From positions 1 to 50,149 of the forward strand of contig CAIQWF010000175.1 in NCBI GenBank assembly GCA_903875455.1: 50,149 bases of DNA, written 5' to 3'. Source of the stretch: an uncultured Pseudomonadota bacterium (GTDB taxonomy: Bacteria > Pseudomonadota > Gammaproteobacteria > Methylococcales > Methylomonadaceae). The translations under genes and the position numbers were made by a program. Position 1 is the stretch's first letter. Each line of letters opens with the position of its first letter. This document shows, piece after piece, positions 27,066-36,299 of the stretch. The notes beneath the pieces were generated by a model that was not told where the DNA came from, did not search any database, and saw only the letters and a list, made by a program, of their open reading frames with translations.

Positions 27066-28882
27066 TATTCTTCCTCCACTTGCGCTAAATGGGCGTTGCT
27101 GTCATCGCGCCCGGTCAATTTTCTGGCAATTGCCAAAGAACCGTCCAAGTCAAATCCCGGTTCAAAGCTGATTTGTTTCAGTTTGGCGTTGTACAGTTCG
27201 GGGTAACGTTCCAGCGTGGTTAAAATCGGTTGTGCTGCCGTTTGTCCCAAGCCGCAATGACTGGTCGATTTAACCAGTTTCGCGATTTCCTGCAATTCCC
27301 GCACATCGCCTGTTGAGCCATGACCTGTGCAGATTTTGTCGTATTGATTTTTCATTAACGACGTACCAACCCGACAAGGAGTACAGAAACCGCAGCTTTC
27401 ATGCGCGAAGAAATGGGTGAAATTTCGGACAATCTCGAAAATATCACGGCTGCTATTAAAAATAATAAATGAACCGCCGGTGGCCAAATCTTCAAAAGCG
27501 ATTTTTCGGTCAAATTCTTTGTTGGAAATAAAGGTTCCAGAAGGACCTCCTACCTGAATTCCCAAGACATCTTCCGCACCACAATCTTCTAAAATAGTTT
27601 TAATGGTTGTGCCGAATGGATATTCATAAATTCCCGGCCGGGCGCAATCGCCGCTGATGCTGAGTATTTTCGTGCCTTTGGATTTTTCGGTGCCGTGGGC
27701 GGCAAACCAGTCACCACCATGTAAACCGATATGAGCAGCAGCGACAAAGGTTTCCACGTTGTTGACTACGGTGGGTTTATTCAAATAGCCGGAGGTGACA
27801 GGATACGGTGGGCGATTACGCGGTACACCCATTTTTCCTTCCAGTGATTCGATTAAAGCCGATTCTTCACCGCAAATATACGCCCCTAATCCCAAACGCA
27901 CTTCCACATCAAAGTCGAAGTTTTTGCCTAAGATATTTGCGCCTAACAAACCGGCGGCGCGACGTTCTGCAATCACGGCGTTTAATTTAGAGTAGAGATG
28001 TAAATATTCGCCCCGCAAATAAATAAAGCCTTGATTCGACTTGATAATGGAAGCGCATAAAGTCATGCCTTCAATTAATTCATGCGCGTAGCTGTTTAGC
28101 AAAATCCGGTCTTTAAAGGTGCCGGGCTCGCCTTCATCGGCATTGCAGACTACATAACGCTGCGGCTGTTTATGGACCGAGATGTCACAAAAAGAATCTT
28201 CCTCGTAACCTTCATAACAGAGATGCCACTTCCAGGCAGTGGTGTAACCTGCACCACCACGACCTCTTAAGCCGGCTTTTTCAACTTCGTGCAAAGTTTG
28301 TTCCAAACCGCGTTGCCATGCCGCTTCAATTGCTGCGCCTTTTTCCAAATGACTGTCTAACAATAAACCGGATTTTTGCACGTTATCATCGACTTGCAGC
28401 AATGAGGTCGGCCATTCGGTTACTGGCGTTTTTTGCTGTATCAGAGCAGCGATTTCATCAATTCGGGCTTTGTTCAAACGACCAACGGCATGACCATTCA
28501 CCAGAATCGCGGGTCCTTGATCGCATAAACCAGTACAGGAGCTATTGGCAATGCTAACCAGACCATCGGCTCTGACTGTGCCTAATGGGGTATGCAGTTT
28601 TTCACACAGATAATCGGCAACAGCCTTTTTGCCCAGCATGTGGTCGGTAATTGAATCACTGATATAAATATCGTAGCGTCCGCGCGGTGTGGCAGAAAGA
28701 AAGCTATAAAACTCAATCACGCCTAAAATCTGGGTTTTGGGAACATCTAATTGCGTGACCAGTAAATCTATCGCCTGACTGGGAACATGAAAATATTGCG
28801 CCTGAACTTCCCGCAATATCATCAAAAGTTGCGTAGACTGATGCTGGTATTTTTCTGTCAACTGTTTAATAAATGATTCCAT
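27065..28882 (-). CDS. hoxF: HoxF, NAD(H)-binding diaphorase subunit with fused NuoE-like domain
   Basis: The 605-residue flavoprotein that reduces NAD+ or oxidises NADH. Residues 1-150 are a NuoE-like domain and the rest is NuoF-like. The FMN and NAD site is seen in GLRGRGGAGYTTAWKW and NADEGEPGTFKDR, and the [4Fe-4S] ligands in SCGFCTPCRVG with a later HCGLGQTA. In the NuoE-like part only the second cysteine pair (SSCTGLC) is present; the first pair is replaced (SITDHML), so that [2Fe-2S] cluster is probably incomplete. No separate hoxE is present. It has an AGAGGG ribosome site and is the first gene of the operon. Confidence 0.95.
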   Translation of the reverse strand: MESFIKQLTEKYQHQSTQLLMILREVQAQYFHVPSQAIDLLVTQLDVPKTQILGVIEFYSFLSATPRGRYDIYISDSITDHMLGKKAVADYLCEKLHTPLGTVRADGLVSIANSSCTGLCDQGPAILVNGHAVGRLNKARIDEIAALIQQKTPVTEWPTSLLQVDDNVQKSGLLLDSHLEKGAAIEAAWQRGLEQTLHEVEKAGLRGRGGAGYTTAWKWHLCYEGYEEDSFCDISVHKQPQRYVVCNADEGEPGTFKDRILLNSYAHELIEGMTLCASIIKSNQGFIYLRGEYLHLYSKLNAVIAERRAAGLLGANILGKNFDFDVEVRLGLGAYICGEESALIESLEGKMGVPRNRPPYPVTSGYLNKPTVVNNVETFVAAAHIGLHGGDWFAAHGTEKSKGTKILSISGDCARPGIYEYPFGTTIKTILEDCGAEDVLGIQVGGPSGTFISNKEFDRKIAFEDLATGGSFIIFNSSRDIFEIVRNFTHFFAHESCGFCTPCRVGTSLMKNQYDKICTGHGSTGDVRELQEIAKLVKSTSHCGLGQTAAQPILTTLERYPELYNAKLKQISFEPGFDLDGSLAIARKLTGRDDSNAHLAQVEEE

Positions 28883-29047
28883 CTATCCCTCTCTTGACGA
28901 CAATGTTTGAAAATAACGTAAGCTTACCTGAAATATTATAAGGTTACTATGACAAGAATATTAACAGAATATAATATTCGGTTCCGATTGATTATAAATT
29001 AAGGCTATAGTCTAAATGTTAGCAGAATCTTAATTTGTCATACGCCA

Positions 29048-29077
29048 TTCACAATAAACCGCTAGAATTATTATATT
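29048..29077 (+). promoter_or_regulatory. Probable promoter of the PatZ-like gene
   Basis: TTCACA (29048-29053) and TATATT (29072-29077) are 18 bases apart, each one base from the sigma-70 consensus, in the 222-base gap between divergent hoxF and the acyl-CoA synthetase gene. I found no equally convincing promoter for hoxF in this gap, nor a clear sigma-54 box. Confidence 0.5.
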
Positions 29078-29104
29078 GTTCGCTCACTTTTTCTTGGAAT
29101 TATT

Positions 29105-31786
29105 ATGGGTCCGCATTATTTAAGTTCATTTTTTACTCCCAAATCCGTTGCAATTGTCGGTGCCTCTGAACGGCCTGAAAGTGTTGGGTATCGCTTATTG
29201 CTCAACATGCAGGAAGCAGGTTTTGGCGGAGGCCTTTATCCTGTTAACAACAAACGGGAACAGATTTTAGGCTTAAAAGCTTATCCTGATCTGGAATCTG
29301 TGCCTGAAACTCTGGAGTTGGTGGTTATTTCTACCCCGGCTCCGACTGTGCCTGGAGTGATGCGGCAATGCGGCGCGAAAGGGGTAACTTCAGTGGTTAT
29401 TATTACCGCAGGTTTTGGCGAATTGGGCGATGAAGGCAAACGTCTTCAGCAGGAAGTGCTGGAAATTGCCCATCGTTATAATATTCGCATCATCGGCCCG
29501 AATTGCCTCGGCGTGGCAAGACCAAGCTCAAAGTTGAATGCCACTTTTGGAGATGGCTTGATTGCCGATGGCAGTTTGGCTTTGCTTTCGCAATCCGGCG
29601 CAGTATGCACGGCGATTTTAGACTGGGCAAAATCACAGGAAATCGGCTTTTCCACGGTGGTGTCAATGGGCGGTGCCGCAGACATTGATTTTGGCGAAGT
29701 GCTCGATTATCTCGCGACCGACAGCAAAACCACCGGTATTTTGATGTATGTAGAAGGGATTCGCGATGCGCGGCGGTTTTTAAGCGGCCTGAAAGCGGCA
29801 GCACGTTTAAAGCCGGTGATTTTGATTAAATCCGGTCGCCATGAAGCCGGCTGCAAAGCGGCAATGTCACATACCGGGGCAATGGTGGGGGGCGATGATG
29901 TATTTGACGCTGCGATAGAAAGAGCGGGCGTGGTGCGGGTTTACAATATTATTGAATTATTCTCGGCAGCGCGGATTCTGGCGAATAATTATATTTTGAA
30001 GCAAGACCGCCTTGCGATTATCACTAACGCAGGCGGCCCCGGTGTCATGAGTACCGACCGTGCCGAAGATGTCGGCGTGACAATGGCAACGCTCAGCGAA
30101 AGCAGCATTCAAGCATTAAACAAAGCTTTACCGGTGCATTGGTCTCATGCCAATCCGGTGGATATTTTGGGAGATGCCACCTCAGAACGTTATGCGCAAG
30201 CTTTGGATGTCTGCTTAAACGATGAAAATATTGATGGGGTATTAAATATTCTTACTCCGCAGGCAATGACCAATCCGACCCAGGTTGCACAATGTATTAT
30301 TGAGCGTGCCAATCATACCCAGAAGCCGGTGTTAGCTTCATGGACTGGCGGACAGCGAGTGATGGAAGGGCGGGCTTTGTTTGCCAACAGCCGGGTTGCG
30401 CATTTCAACGCCCCGGAAATTGCGGTCGATGCCTTTTCCTGTCTGGCAAAATACACCCGCAACCAGATTCTATTAAAGCAGATTCCTTCTCCGTCCAAAG
30501 AAACTACGCCGCCAAATGTCAGTGGAGCGCGGCTGATTATTCAGCGGATTCTGGCAGAAGGGCGGCAAGTATTCACCGCACAGGAAGCCAAGGCAATTTT
30601 GGCTGCGTTTCATATTCCGGTAAATCAGACCGTAAAAGTCTCCAGCGCCAAAGATGCGATGATTGTGGCGGAAACTTTTGGTTTTCCGGTGGTGTTGAAA
30701 GTGAACATGCCGGAATTCAGCCATAAATCCGACGTTGGTGGGGTGCGCTTGAATATCGGTAGTGCCCAGGATGTTTCCCATCATTTTGTGGAAATGGAAG
30801 GCTTGATTAAGCAAAAACATCCTGAAATAAAGCAGGTGGTAATGACGGTTGAACCGATGTATAAATCTTACAGTGGCCGTGAATTAATGGTTGGGGTGGT
30901 GCGTGATCCGGTGTTCGGCCCGGCGATTAGTGTGGGTTTGGGCGGCACAATGGTAGAAATTTTGCGCGATAAAGCGGTTGCTTTACCACCGCTCAATGAA
31001 TACATGGTGGAGGAAATGATTGCCAAAACCAAGGCCAGCAAATATCTAAAACAGTTCCGGCAATTACCGGCGGTGAATAAAAAAGCCTTGATTGATGTGC
31101 TGTTAAATATTTCCACGCTGGTAAGCGAATTGCCGGAAATTCTGGAGCTGGATATTAATCCCTTGATTGTTGATGACCGGGGGGTGATGGCAGTGGATGC
31201 CCGGATTAAAGCCGAGATTTCTCATCAGCTAACGCCTTATTCACACATGGCGATTCATCCTTATCCTTCTGAATTAATCCAGCATCACCAACTGCCAAAT
31301 GGCCTGGACATTACCATTCGGCCAATTCGCCCTGAAGATGCCAATATGGAAAAGGATTTTGTCCACAGATTGTCGGAGCGCAGCAAATATTTCCGCTTTA
31401 TGCAGTCCTTACAGGAGTTGACCCCGGAAATGATAGTGCGCTTTACCCAGATTGATTATGACCGGGAAATGGCATTTGTGGCGGTGACGGAAGATGAAAA
31501 CATGCCAACTGAATTAGGGGTGGGCCGTTACATTATGAACCCGGACGGCCATAGCGTGGAATTTGCGCTGGTCGTTTCTGATGACTGCCAAGGCTTGGGG
31601 ATTGGCGCACGGATTATGACTACCTTGATGCAGGCTGCGAAATATAAAGGCATTTCTTCATTTGAAGGTGAAGTGTTAAGTGTGAACAAACCGATGCTGT
31701 CACTGGTGAAAAAGCTGGGATTCAGTATTGAAACCATTGCCGGTGATACCGAAGTGGTTAGAGTGGTGAAAGACTTAAGAATGTAG
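29105..31786 (+). CDS. PatZ-type acyl-CoA synthetase (NDP-forming)/GNAT acetyltransferase
   Basis: An 893-residue multidomain protein. The CoA-binding domain (SVAIVGASERPESVGYRLL, IIGPNCLGV) is followed by the ligase domain with SQSGAV and the phospho-histidine motif SHTGAMVGGDD, an ATP-grasp domain (FPVVLKVNMPEFSHKSDVGGV), and a C-terminal GNAT domain with the acetyl-CoA loop QGLGIGARI. This is the architecture of protein lysine acetyltransferase PatZ/Pat, which often silences acetyl-CoA synthetase. In PatZ itself the ligase part is inactive. Here the catalytic histidine is present, so a true ADP-forming acyl-CoA synthetase activity cannot be ruled out. It is transcribed away from hoxF. Confidence 0.9.
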   Translation: MGPHYLSSFFTPKSVAIVGASERPESVGYRLLLNMQEAGFGGGLYPVNNKREQILGLKAYPDLESVPETLELVVISTPAPTVPGVMRQCGAKGVTSVVIITAGFGELGDEGKRLQQEVLEIAHRYNIRIIGPNCLGVARPSSKLNATFGDGLIADGSLALLSQSGAVCTAILDWAKSQEIGFSTVVSMGGAADIDFGEVLDYLATDSKTTGILMYVEGIRDARRFLSGLKAAARLKPVILIKSGRHEAGCKAAMSHTGAMVGGDDVFDAAIERAGVVRVYNIIELFSAARILANNYILKQDRLAIITNAGGPGVMSTDRAEDVGVTMATLSESSIQALNKALPVHWSHANPVDILGDATSERYAQALDVCLNDENIDGVLNILTPQAMTNPTQVAQCIIERANHTQKPVLASWTGGQRVMEGRALFANSRVAHFNAPEIAVDAFSCLAKYTRNQILLKQIPSPSKETTPPNVSGARLIIQRILAEGRQVFTAQEAKAILAAFHIPVNQTVKVSSAKDAMIVAETFGFPVVLKVNMPEFSHKSDVGGVRLNIGSAQDVSHHFVEMEGLIKQKHPEIKQVVMTVEPMYKSYSGRELMVGVVRDPVFGPAISVGLGGTMVEILRDKAVALPPLNEYMVEEMIAKTKASKYLKQFRQLPAVNKKALIDVLLNISTLVSELPEILELDINPLIVDDRGVMAVDARIKAEISHQLTPYSHMAIHPYPSELIQHHQLPNGLDITIRPIRPEDANMEKDFVHRLSERSKYFRFMQSLQELTPEMIVRFTQIDYDREMAFVAVTEDENMPTELGVGRYIMNPDGHSVEFALVVSDDCQGLGIGARIMTTLMQAAKYKGISSFEGEVLSVNKPMLSLVKKLGFSIETIAGDTEVVRVVKDLRM

Positions 31787-31935
31787 CCTGATTTCCCCAT
31801 CTTAACAAAATCTAGGGGCAATCCCTTGTGGTTGCCCTGATTTGTACTATCTTTCTGAACAGGAACGCTTTGTTTAACAAGGAATTACTCTTAAAACAAA
31901 GAATTTCTGCCTTAAACCCTGTTTCCCGACTCAGT

Positions 31936-31963
31936 TTGAGATAATTTTTTCCAAACATATTTA
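31936..31963 (+). promoter_or_regulatory. Possible promoter of the DUF721 gene
   Basis: TTGAGA (31936-31941) and TATTTA (31958-31963) are 16 bases apart, 16 bases before the ATG of the DUF721 gene. The match is moderate. An imperfect stem-loop (GGGCAA and TTGCCC, 31816-31837) further upstream may be the end of the PatZ transcript, although no T-run follows. Confidence 0.3.
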
Positions 31964-31979
31964 GGTTTGAACCGCCAAT

Positions 31980-32426
31980 ATGCCTGCCCCAGATAGCCCG
32001 TTTAAATCGTTAAGCACATGCCAAAACAGCATGTTGGTGGCTTATCAAACGAAAATCCGGCAGCAACAGCAGTTTTTAAAACAGGTCAGGGAGATATTGC
32101 CGACGCATTTGGAAGAGCATGTACTGTATTGCGTGGTATCAGGAAAACAGTGCCTGCTTTATGCCGATGCCGAGGAATGGGCGGCGCAGGTGCGGGCTTT
32201 TTTGCCGATTATTTTGCATACCTTGCAAGCTTCAAGTCTGCCCAAACTTGAGTTGATACAAGTACGAATTGTTTCAGAGCCTAAATCGCAGCAGGTCAGC
32301 CGTAAAGCAAACCTGCCGTCCAAGAGAAATATTGAATTGTTGCGCGAGAGTTTTCAGGCTATCGAGGATGATGAGTTAAAATCAGCATTGGCGCGGTTAA
32401 GCCGGACTTTGGAAAAACTCTCTTAA
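31980..32426 (+). CDS. DUF721 (DciA-like) protein
   Basis: A 148-residue protein with the DUF721 pattern: an N-terminal helix, YQTKIRQQQQFLKQVREILPTHLEEHVLYCVVSGKQCLLYADAEEWAAQVRAFLPIIL. The CLLYADAEEWAAQVRF-type strand-helix is typical. In bacteria lacking DnaC, DUF721 proteins (DciA) help load the replicative helicase. The gammaproteobacterial relatives found next to lpxC are often just called hypothetical. It converges with lpxC copy 2, with 17 bases between the stop codons, the same neighbour relation known from pseudomonads. Confidence 0.75.
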   Translation: MPAPDSPFKSLSTCQNSMLVAYQTKIRQQQQFLKQVREILPTHLEEHVLYCVVSGKQCLLYADAEEWAAQVRAFLPIILHTLQASSLPKLELIQVRIVSEPKSQQVSRKANLPSKRNIELLRESFQAIEDDELKSALARLSRTLEKLS

Positions 32427-32443
32427 CTGCCAGGGGTTGAGAA

Positions 32444-33364
32444 TTAACCGGCCGCCTGATTTTGCGCAGAGCGCATAAACGAAATTGGAGCGTTGTTTTC
32501 GTCGCTAAAGGAGATAATTTCCCATGCGTCTTTGTTTTCCAATAATGCCCGCAACAACTTGTTATTCAAGGAATGGCCTGATTTATAGCCGTGAAATTCA
32601 CCAATCAGGCTATGCCCTAACAAATATAAATCGCCAATCGCATCCAGGATTTTGTGTTTGACAAATTCATCCGCATAACGCAGTCCGTCTTCATTCAGTA
32701 CTTTGTCGTCATCAACCACAATGGCATTATCAAGACTGCCGCCCAAAGCCAGATTATTTTCCCGTAAAAACTCAATGTCTTTCATAAAACCAAAGGTTCG
32801 GGCCCGGCTGACTTCTTTCACAAAAGTAGTGGAAGAAAAGTCCATCGTTGCCGTTTTCAGATGGTCGGCAAAGGCGGGATGTTCAAAATCAATGGTGAAA
32901 GTGACTTTGAAACCATCAAACGGTTCAAACGAGGCCCATTTATCATCTTCATCAACCCGGATAGGTTTTTTAATCCGAATGTATTTTTTCGGGCTATCCT
33001 GTTCAACAATCCCCGCAGACTGAATCAAAAATACGAAAGGCCCTGCACTGCCGTCCATAATCGGCACTTCAGCAGAACTGACATCAACAATGGCGTTATC
33101 AATCCCTAAACCTGCCAATGCTGACAGCAAATGCTCAACGGTGGAGATTTTCACATCGCCTTGTACCAATGTTGTTGACAGCTTGGTTTCACCGACATTA
33201 TCGGAAGTAGCGCGGATAATTACAGGTTCCGGCAAATCCACCCGGCGAAAGCAAATTCCAGTATCTACAGCGGCGGGGTGCAAGGTCAAATAGACTTTAT
33301 CACCCGTGTGCAAGCCCACGCCGGTGGCGCGAATGGTATTTTTCAAGGTACGCTGTTTAATCAT
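32444..33364 (-). CDS. lpxC: Second LpxC, UDP-3-O-acyl-GlcNAc deacetylase
   Basis: An intact 306-residue LpxC, same length as the dcw copy and differing at about 30 residues (about 90% identical), with all zinc-site motifs ([18 protein letters not shown]) conserved. The changes cluster in the region after the start ([14 protein letters not shown]) and near the end ([17 protein letters not shown]). Base identity over the first 35 codons is only 78 of 105, nearly all differences silent. The second copy uses more C/G-ending codons there. This points to an old duplication or acquisition from a relative, with function kept. Confidence 0.95.
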   Translation of the reverse strand: MIKQRTLKNTIRATGVGLHTGDKVYLTLHPAAVDTGICFRRVDLPEPVIIRATSDNVGETKLSTTLVQGDVKISTVEHLLSALAGLGIDNAIVDVSSAEVPIMDGSAGPFVFLIQSAGIVEQDSPKKYIRIKKPIRVDEDDKWASFEPFDGFKVTFTIDFEHPAFADHLKTATMDFSSTTFVKEVSRARTFGFMKDIEFLRENNLALGGSLDNAIVVDDDKVLNEDGLRYADEFVKHKILDAIGDLYLLGHSLIGEFHGYKSGHSLNNKLLRALLENKDAWEIISFSDENNAPISFMRSAQNQAAG

Positions 33365-33542
33365 AAGATCTTAGGTCTGTTAAGGAAAAGGGGGTGATTC
33401 TATCATAAAGAGCTGTTTTTGATGGAGAAAACATTATTCAACTGTCAGTCGGGGCAGAGATGGAAGAGTTAAAAAGATTGCCAGTCCCGGAGATTACAAA
33501 TACCGGCGGAACAAAAACAGAAAAGTTTTTGGGTAAATTTAT

Positions 33543-34910
33543 TCAGCGTGGTTCTGTTGGCGCTTGCACAACCTTATTTCGTCCACTGTCTTTTGCCTGA
33601 TAAAGAGCATCGTCTGCTTGTTTATACAACTCATCCATGTTCAAGTGAGGATGGGCAAGGGTAGTCACCAGTCCAAACGAAGCGGTGACGCAATTGGCCG
33701 CACTGTTAAAAACATGCTCAATTTGGGTATCTGCTATGGCTTGCCTGATTTTATCGGCAAAAAGAAATGCCTCTTCGACAGGCAGACCTGAAAAAATGAC
33801 CCCAAACTCTTCACCACCCAGTCGCAAGGGAATATCACTGCCGCGCAGACATTGTTTTTTTAGCACAGCGCCAATTTTTTTCAGTACATCATCGCCTTTT
33901 TGATGTCCATAACAGTCGTTGTATTGTTTGAAGTGATCTATGTCAAAAATCAAAAAAGAAATGGCCATATTTTCGCGGGCAGCTCTTTGGAGTTCTTTCG
34001 GGAAAATATTATTAAAATAGCGGCGATTATAGAGTTGCGTTAATTCATCAGTAATCACCAATATTTCAATAAGATTTAGCTTTTGCTCCAGCTCTGAGTT
34101 TAGTTTTTCCAAAGTCCGTTTTTTTTCAGAAAGCTCCTCGGTTCTGGCTGCAACTTTCTGTTCCAGAGTTTTATTTAACTCAGCGAGACTGTTGCGACTT
34201 TCTACAATCCGTTTCAACAAATCATTAAAGAAGTATTCAATTCTGGAAAGTTCATAGGAGTTAAAGGTTTCCAGATGTAAAAAATGGTATTTCTGTTTAT
34301 CAATATCGGTATTTTCCATTTCCCGACAAAATACATCGAGCTGTTGAGTCAAAAACTTATTAAAAGCCCAGATAAACAACAGCCATAATGCAATGGTTTT
34401 GATAACCGCATTAATAGTTGTCACTAAAAAACTGTATTTGACCTTGTTAATCACCCTCTGGTTGCTGGTGTATAAAGTCACTTTGGCGAATATCCTGTTT
34501 TGCTGCGCCAAATCAAAGGAATAGCCAAACAAACGAAGGTAAGAAGGCAAGCTATTTTCCACGCCATTTTGCAGCAATACCGGCATCGCCTGTTTGTTTA
34601 AAATTTGTCCTTTTTGAATAAAAATACCCTGTCCAACAATTTCTATCCCGACCAGAGTCGGCTGCTTTAATATCCCGTCTGCAATTGCTGACAATTGTTC
34701 AAGATCAAAATCCTTGGCTGATTGGGTTAAGCTCTGCTGAAAAATGGATTGGCTGATGTTTAAGCTGTTTTTGACATAATGCTCTTCAATTAAATATTCA
34801 TTGAACATTTGCAGCAATGTGACAATTACCGTAATAATCAGGTAAATGGAAAAAACAACTTTCAGCAGCCGCAAAGCCAGCGAGTTTTTGAGGAGCAGTA
34901 GTCGTTTCAT
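33543..34910 (-). CDS. Membrane-bound diguanylate cyclase (GGDEF)
   Basis: A 455-residue protein with a membrane helix near residues 13-36, a periplasmic sensor region of about 130 residues, a second membrane helix, a coiled-coil linker (SLAELNKTLEQKVAARTEELSEKKRTLEKLNSELEQK) and a C-terminal GGDEF domain. The active site GGEEF is at residues 365-369 and the product-inhibition I-site RGSD at 356-359, so it should make cyclic di-GMP. The start is placed at MKRLLLLKNSLAL, since an upstream start would overlap hypD by more than 60 bases. It follows hypD by 28 bases and may be co-transcribed with it. Confidence 0.9.
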   Translation of the reverse strand: MKRLLLLKNSLALRLLKVVFSIYLIITVIVTLLQMFNEYLIEEHYVKNSLNISQSIFQQSLTQSAKDFDLEQLSAIADGILKQPTLVGIEIVGQGIFIQKGQILNKQAMPVLLQNGVENSLPSYLRLFGYSFDLAQQNRIFAKVTLYTSNQRVINKVKYSFLVTTINAVIKTIALWLLFIWAFNKFLTQQLDVFCREMENTDIDKQKYHFLHLETFNSYELSRIEYFFNDLLKRIVESRNSLAELNKTLEQKVAARTEELSEKKRTLEKLNSELEQKLNLIEILVITDELTQLYNRRYFNNIFPKELQRAARENMAISFLIFDIDHFKQYNDCYGHQKGDDVLKKIGAVLKKQCLRGSDIPLRLGGEEFGVIFSGLPVEEAFLFADKIRQAIADTQIEHVFNSAANCVTASFGLVTTLAHPHLNMDELYKQADDALYQAKDSGRNKVVQAPTEPR

Positions 34911-34938
34911 GGTATTTAGAGAAAATAAACAGAATGCG

Positions 34939-36030
34939 CTAGGTATTAAGGCGGCGATAACGATAATAGGCAGCACACGCCCCTTCGGTGGAAACCATTG
35001 TTGCACCTAACGGATGTTCGGGCGTACAGCTTGTGCCAAACTCAGGACATTGCGCCGGTTTAATCAAGCCCTGCAAAACCTCACCACTGCGGCAGGCTTT
35101 GGGCTCTACTGTTTTAATCGTTTCGACATTAAAGCGTTTTTCCGCATTCCAGGCATCAAAATCCGGCGATAAGGTTAAACCACTTTGCGCAATTTCCCCC
35201 ATGCCGCGCCAACTGCGGTCTGTTGTGACAAATACTTCTCGCATTGCCTGCTGTGCCGTGGGATTTCCCTCATTCCGTGCGACCCGACTGTAAGCGTTTT
35301 CAACCTCAAACCGGCCACTTTCCAGTTGCGCAATACATTGATAAATTCCCTGCAACACATCCACCGGTTCAAAGCCTGTCACCACTATCGGGATGTGATA
35401 CTGTGCCGCAACCGGTAAATATTCGCCAATCCCCATAATCGTACATACATGCCCCGCCGCCAGAAAACCTTGCACCTGATTTTGTGGAGAATTCAATAAC
35501 GCCCGCATCACCGGCGGCACCAAGACATGACAGGCTAACAGCGAAAAGTTTTTTAAGTTTAATTTTCGCGCTTGAGTTGCGGTTAAAGCGGTCAATGGCG
35601 CAGTGGTTTCAAAACCAACGGCAAAAAACACCACTTCCCGTTCTGGATTTTGCTGAGCAATTTTGATGGCATCCAGTGGTGAATAAACGATGCGAATATC
35701 CGCTCCTTGCGCTTTTAATCCCAATAAATCCTGATGAGAACCAGGAACCCGCAACATATCGCCAAACGAGCAGAAAATAATATTCGGCTGGGCGGCAATC
35801 GCCAAAGCTTTGTCGATATATGCCAACGGCGTGACGCAAACCGGACAACCGGGGCCGTGAATCAGGCGGATTTGTTCCGGCAATAACTGGTCGATGCCAT
35901 GTTTGATGATGCTGTGAGTTTGGCCGCCGCACACTTCCATCAGCGTCCAGGGTTGGGTGGTGATGTTGGCAATCGCCGCCAGAATTTTTTTGGCAACCGC
36001 AGGGTCACGAAAAGCTTGCGGTGCAATCAT
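34939..36030 (-). CDS. hypD: HypD, hydrogenase cyanide-ligand assembly protein
   Basis: A 363-residue iron-sulfur protein that, with HypC, holds the Fe(CN)2CO unit being built for the NiFe site. The conserved [27 protein letters not shown] and [11 protein letters not shown] motifs are present, as are cysteines of the C-terminal [4Fe-4S] cluster ([28 protein letters not shown]). It overlaps hypC by four bases. In most hyp operons hypE comes next. Here a diguanylate cyclase gene follows. Confidence 0.96.
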   Translation of the reverse strand: MIAPQAFRDPAVAKKILAAIANITTQPWTLMEVCGGQTHSIIKHGIDQLLPEQIRLIHGPGCPVCVTPLAYIDKALAIAAQPNIIFCSFGDMLRVPGSHQDLLGLKAQGADIRIVYSPLDAIKIAQQNPEREVVFFAVGFETTAPLTALTATQARKLNLKNFSLLACHVLVPPVMRALLNSPQNQVQGFLAAGHVCTIMGIGEYLPVAAQYHIPIVVTGFEPVDVLQGIYQCIAQLESGRFEVENAYSRVARNEGNPTAQQAMREVFVTTDRSWRGMGEIAQSGLTLSPDFDAWNAEKRFNVETIKTVEPKACRSGEVLQGLIKPAQCPEFGTSCTPEHPLGATMVSTEGACAAYYRYRRLNT

Positions 36031-36281
36031 GATTGCAGTTCGGTTTGGTTCATATCATCGAGTTCAGCGAGTGCGGCCAAAGTGGCAGCAGCCTCATTTT
36101 CATCCAGTATTGATAAGGCCAAGCCGGCATGAACAATCACATAATCGTTCAATTTGGCTTCGGGCAAATAGGCAAGGCTGATTTCTTTGATAACGCCTGA
36201 GAAATCAACACGGGCGAGACGGTCTAAACTGTTATTTTCAGAGGACAGGCTGATAATTTTTCCGGGGATGGCTAGGCACAT
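36027..36281 (-). CDS. hypC: HypC, hydrogenase maturation chaperone
   Basis: An 84-residue chaperone starting [10 protein letters not shown]. Cys2 is the residue that binds the iron complex. It partners with HypD and then the large subunit. The stop overlaps hypD (ATGA), and it lies 18 bases after hypF, so hypF-hypC-hypD is one unit. Confidence 0.95.
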   Translation of the reverse strand: MCLAIPGKIISLSSENNSLDRLARVDFSGVIKEISLAYLPEAKLNDYVIVHAGLALSILDENEAAATLAALAELDDMNQTELQS

Positions 36282-36299
36282 AATGATATTCCGGTTCGT

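Noticed and set aside
19458-33364. Actively invertible 12-kb segment between the two lpxC genes
   Set aside because: DNA identity over the first 35 codons is about 74% with no long identical run, too low for frequent recombination.
33460-33600. 46-codon frame on the plus strand (MEELKRLPVPEI...)
   Set aside because: It runs into the end of the diguanylate cyclase gene on the other strand, with no ribosome site and no recognisable family.
34911-35006. Longer start for the diguanylate cyclase overlapping hypD
   Set aside because: It would overlap hypD by 68 bases and add an unrelated segment; the ATG at 34910 gives a normal N-terminal membrane helix.
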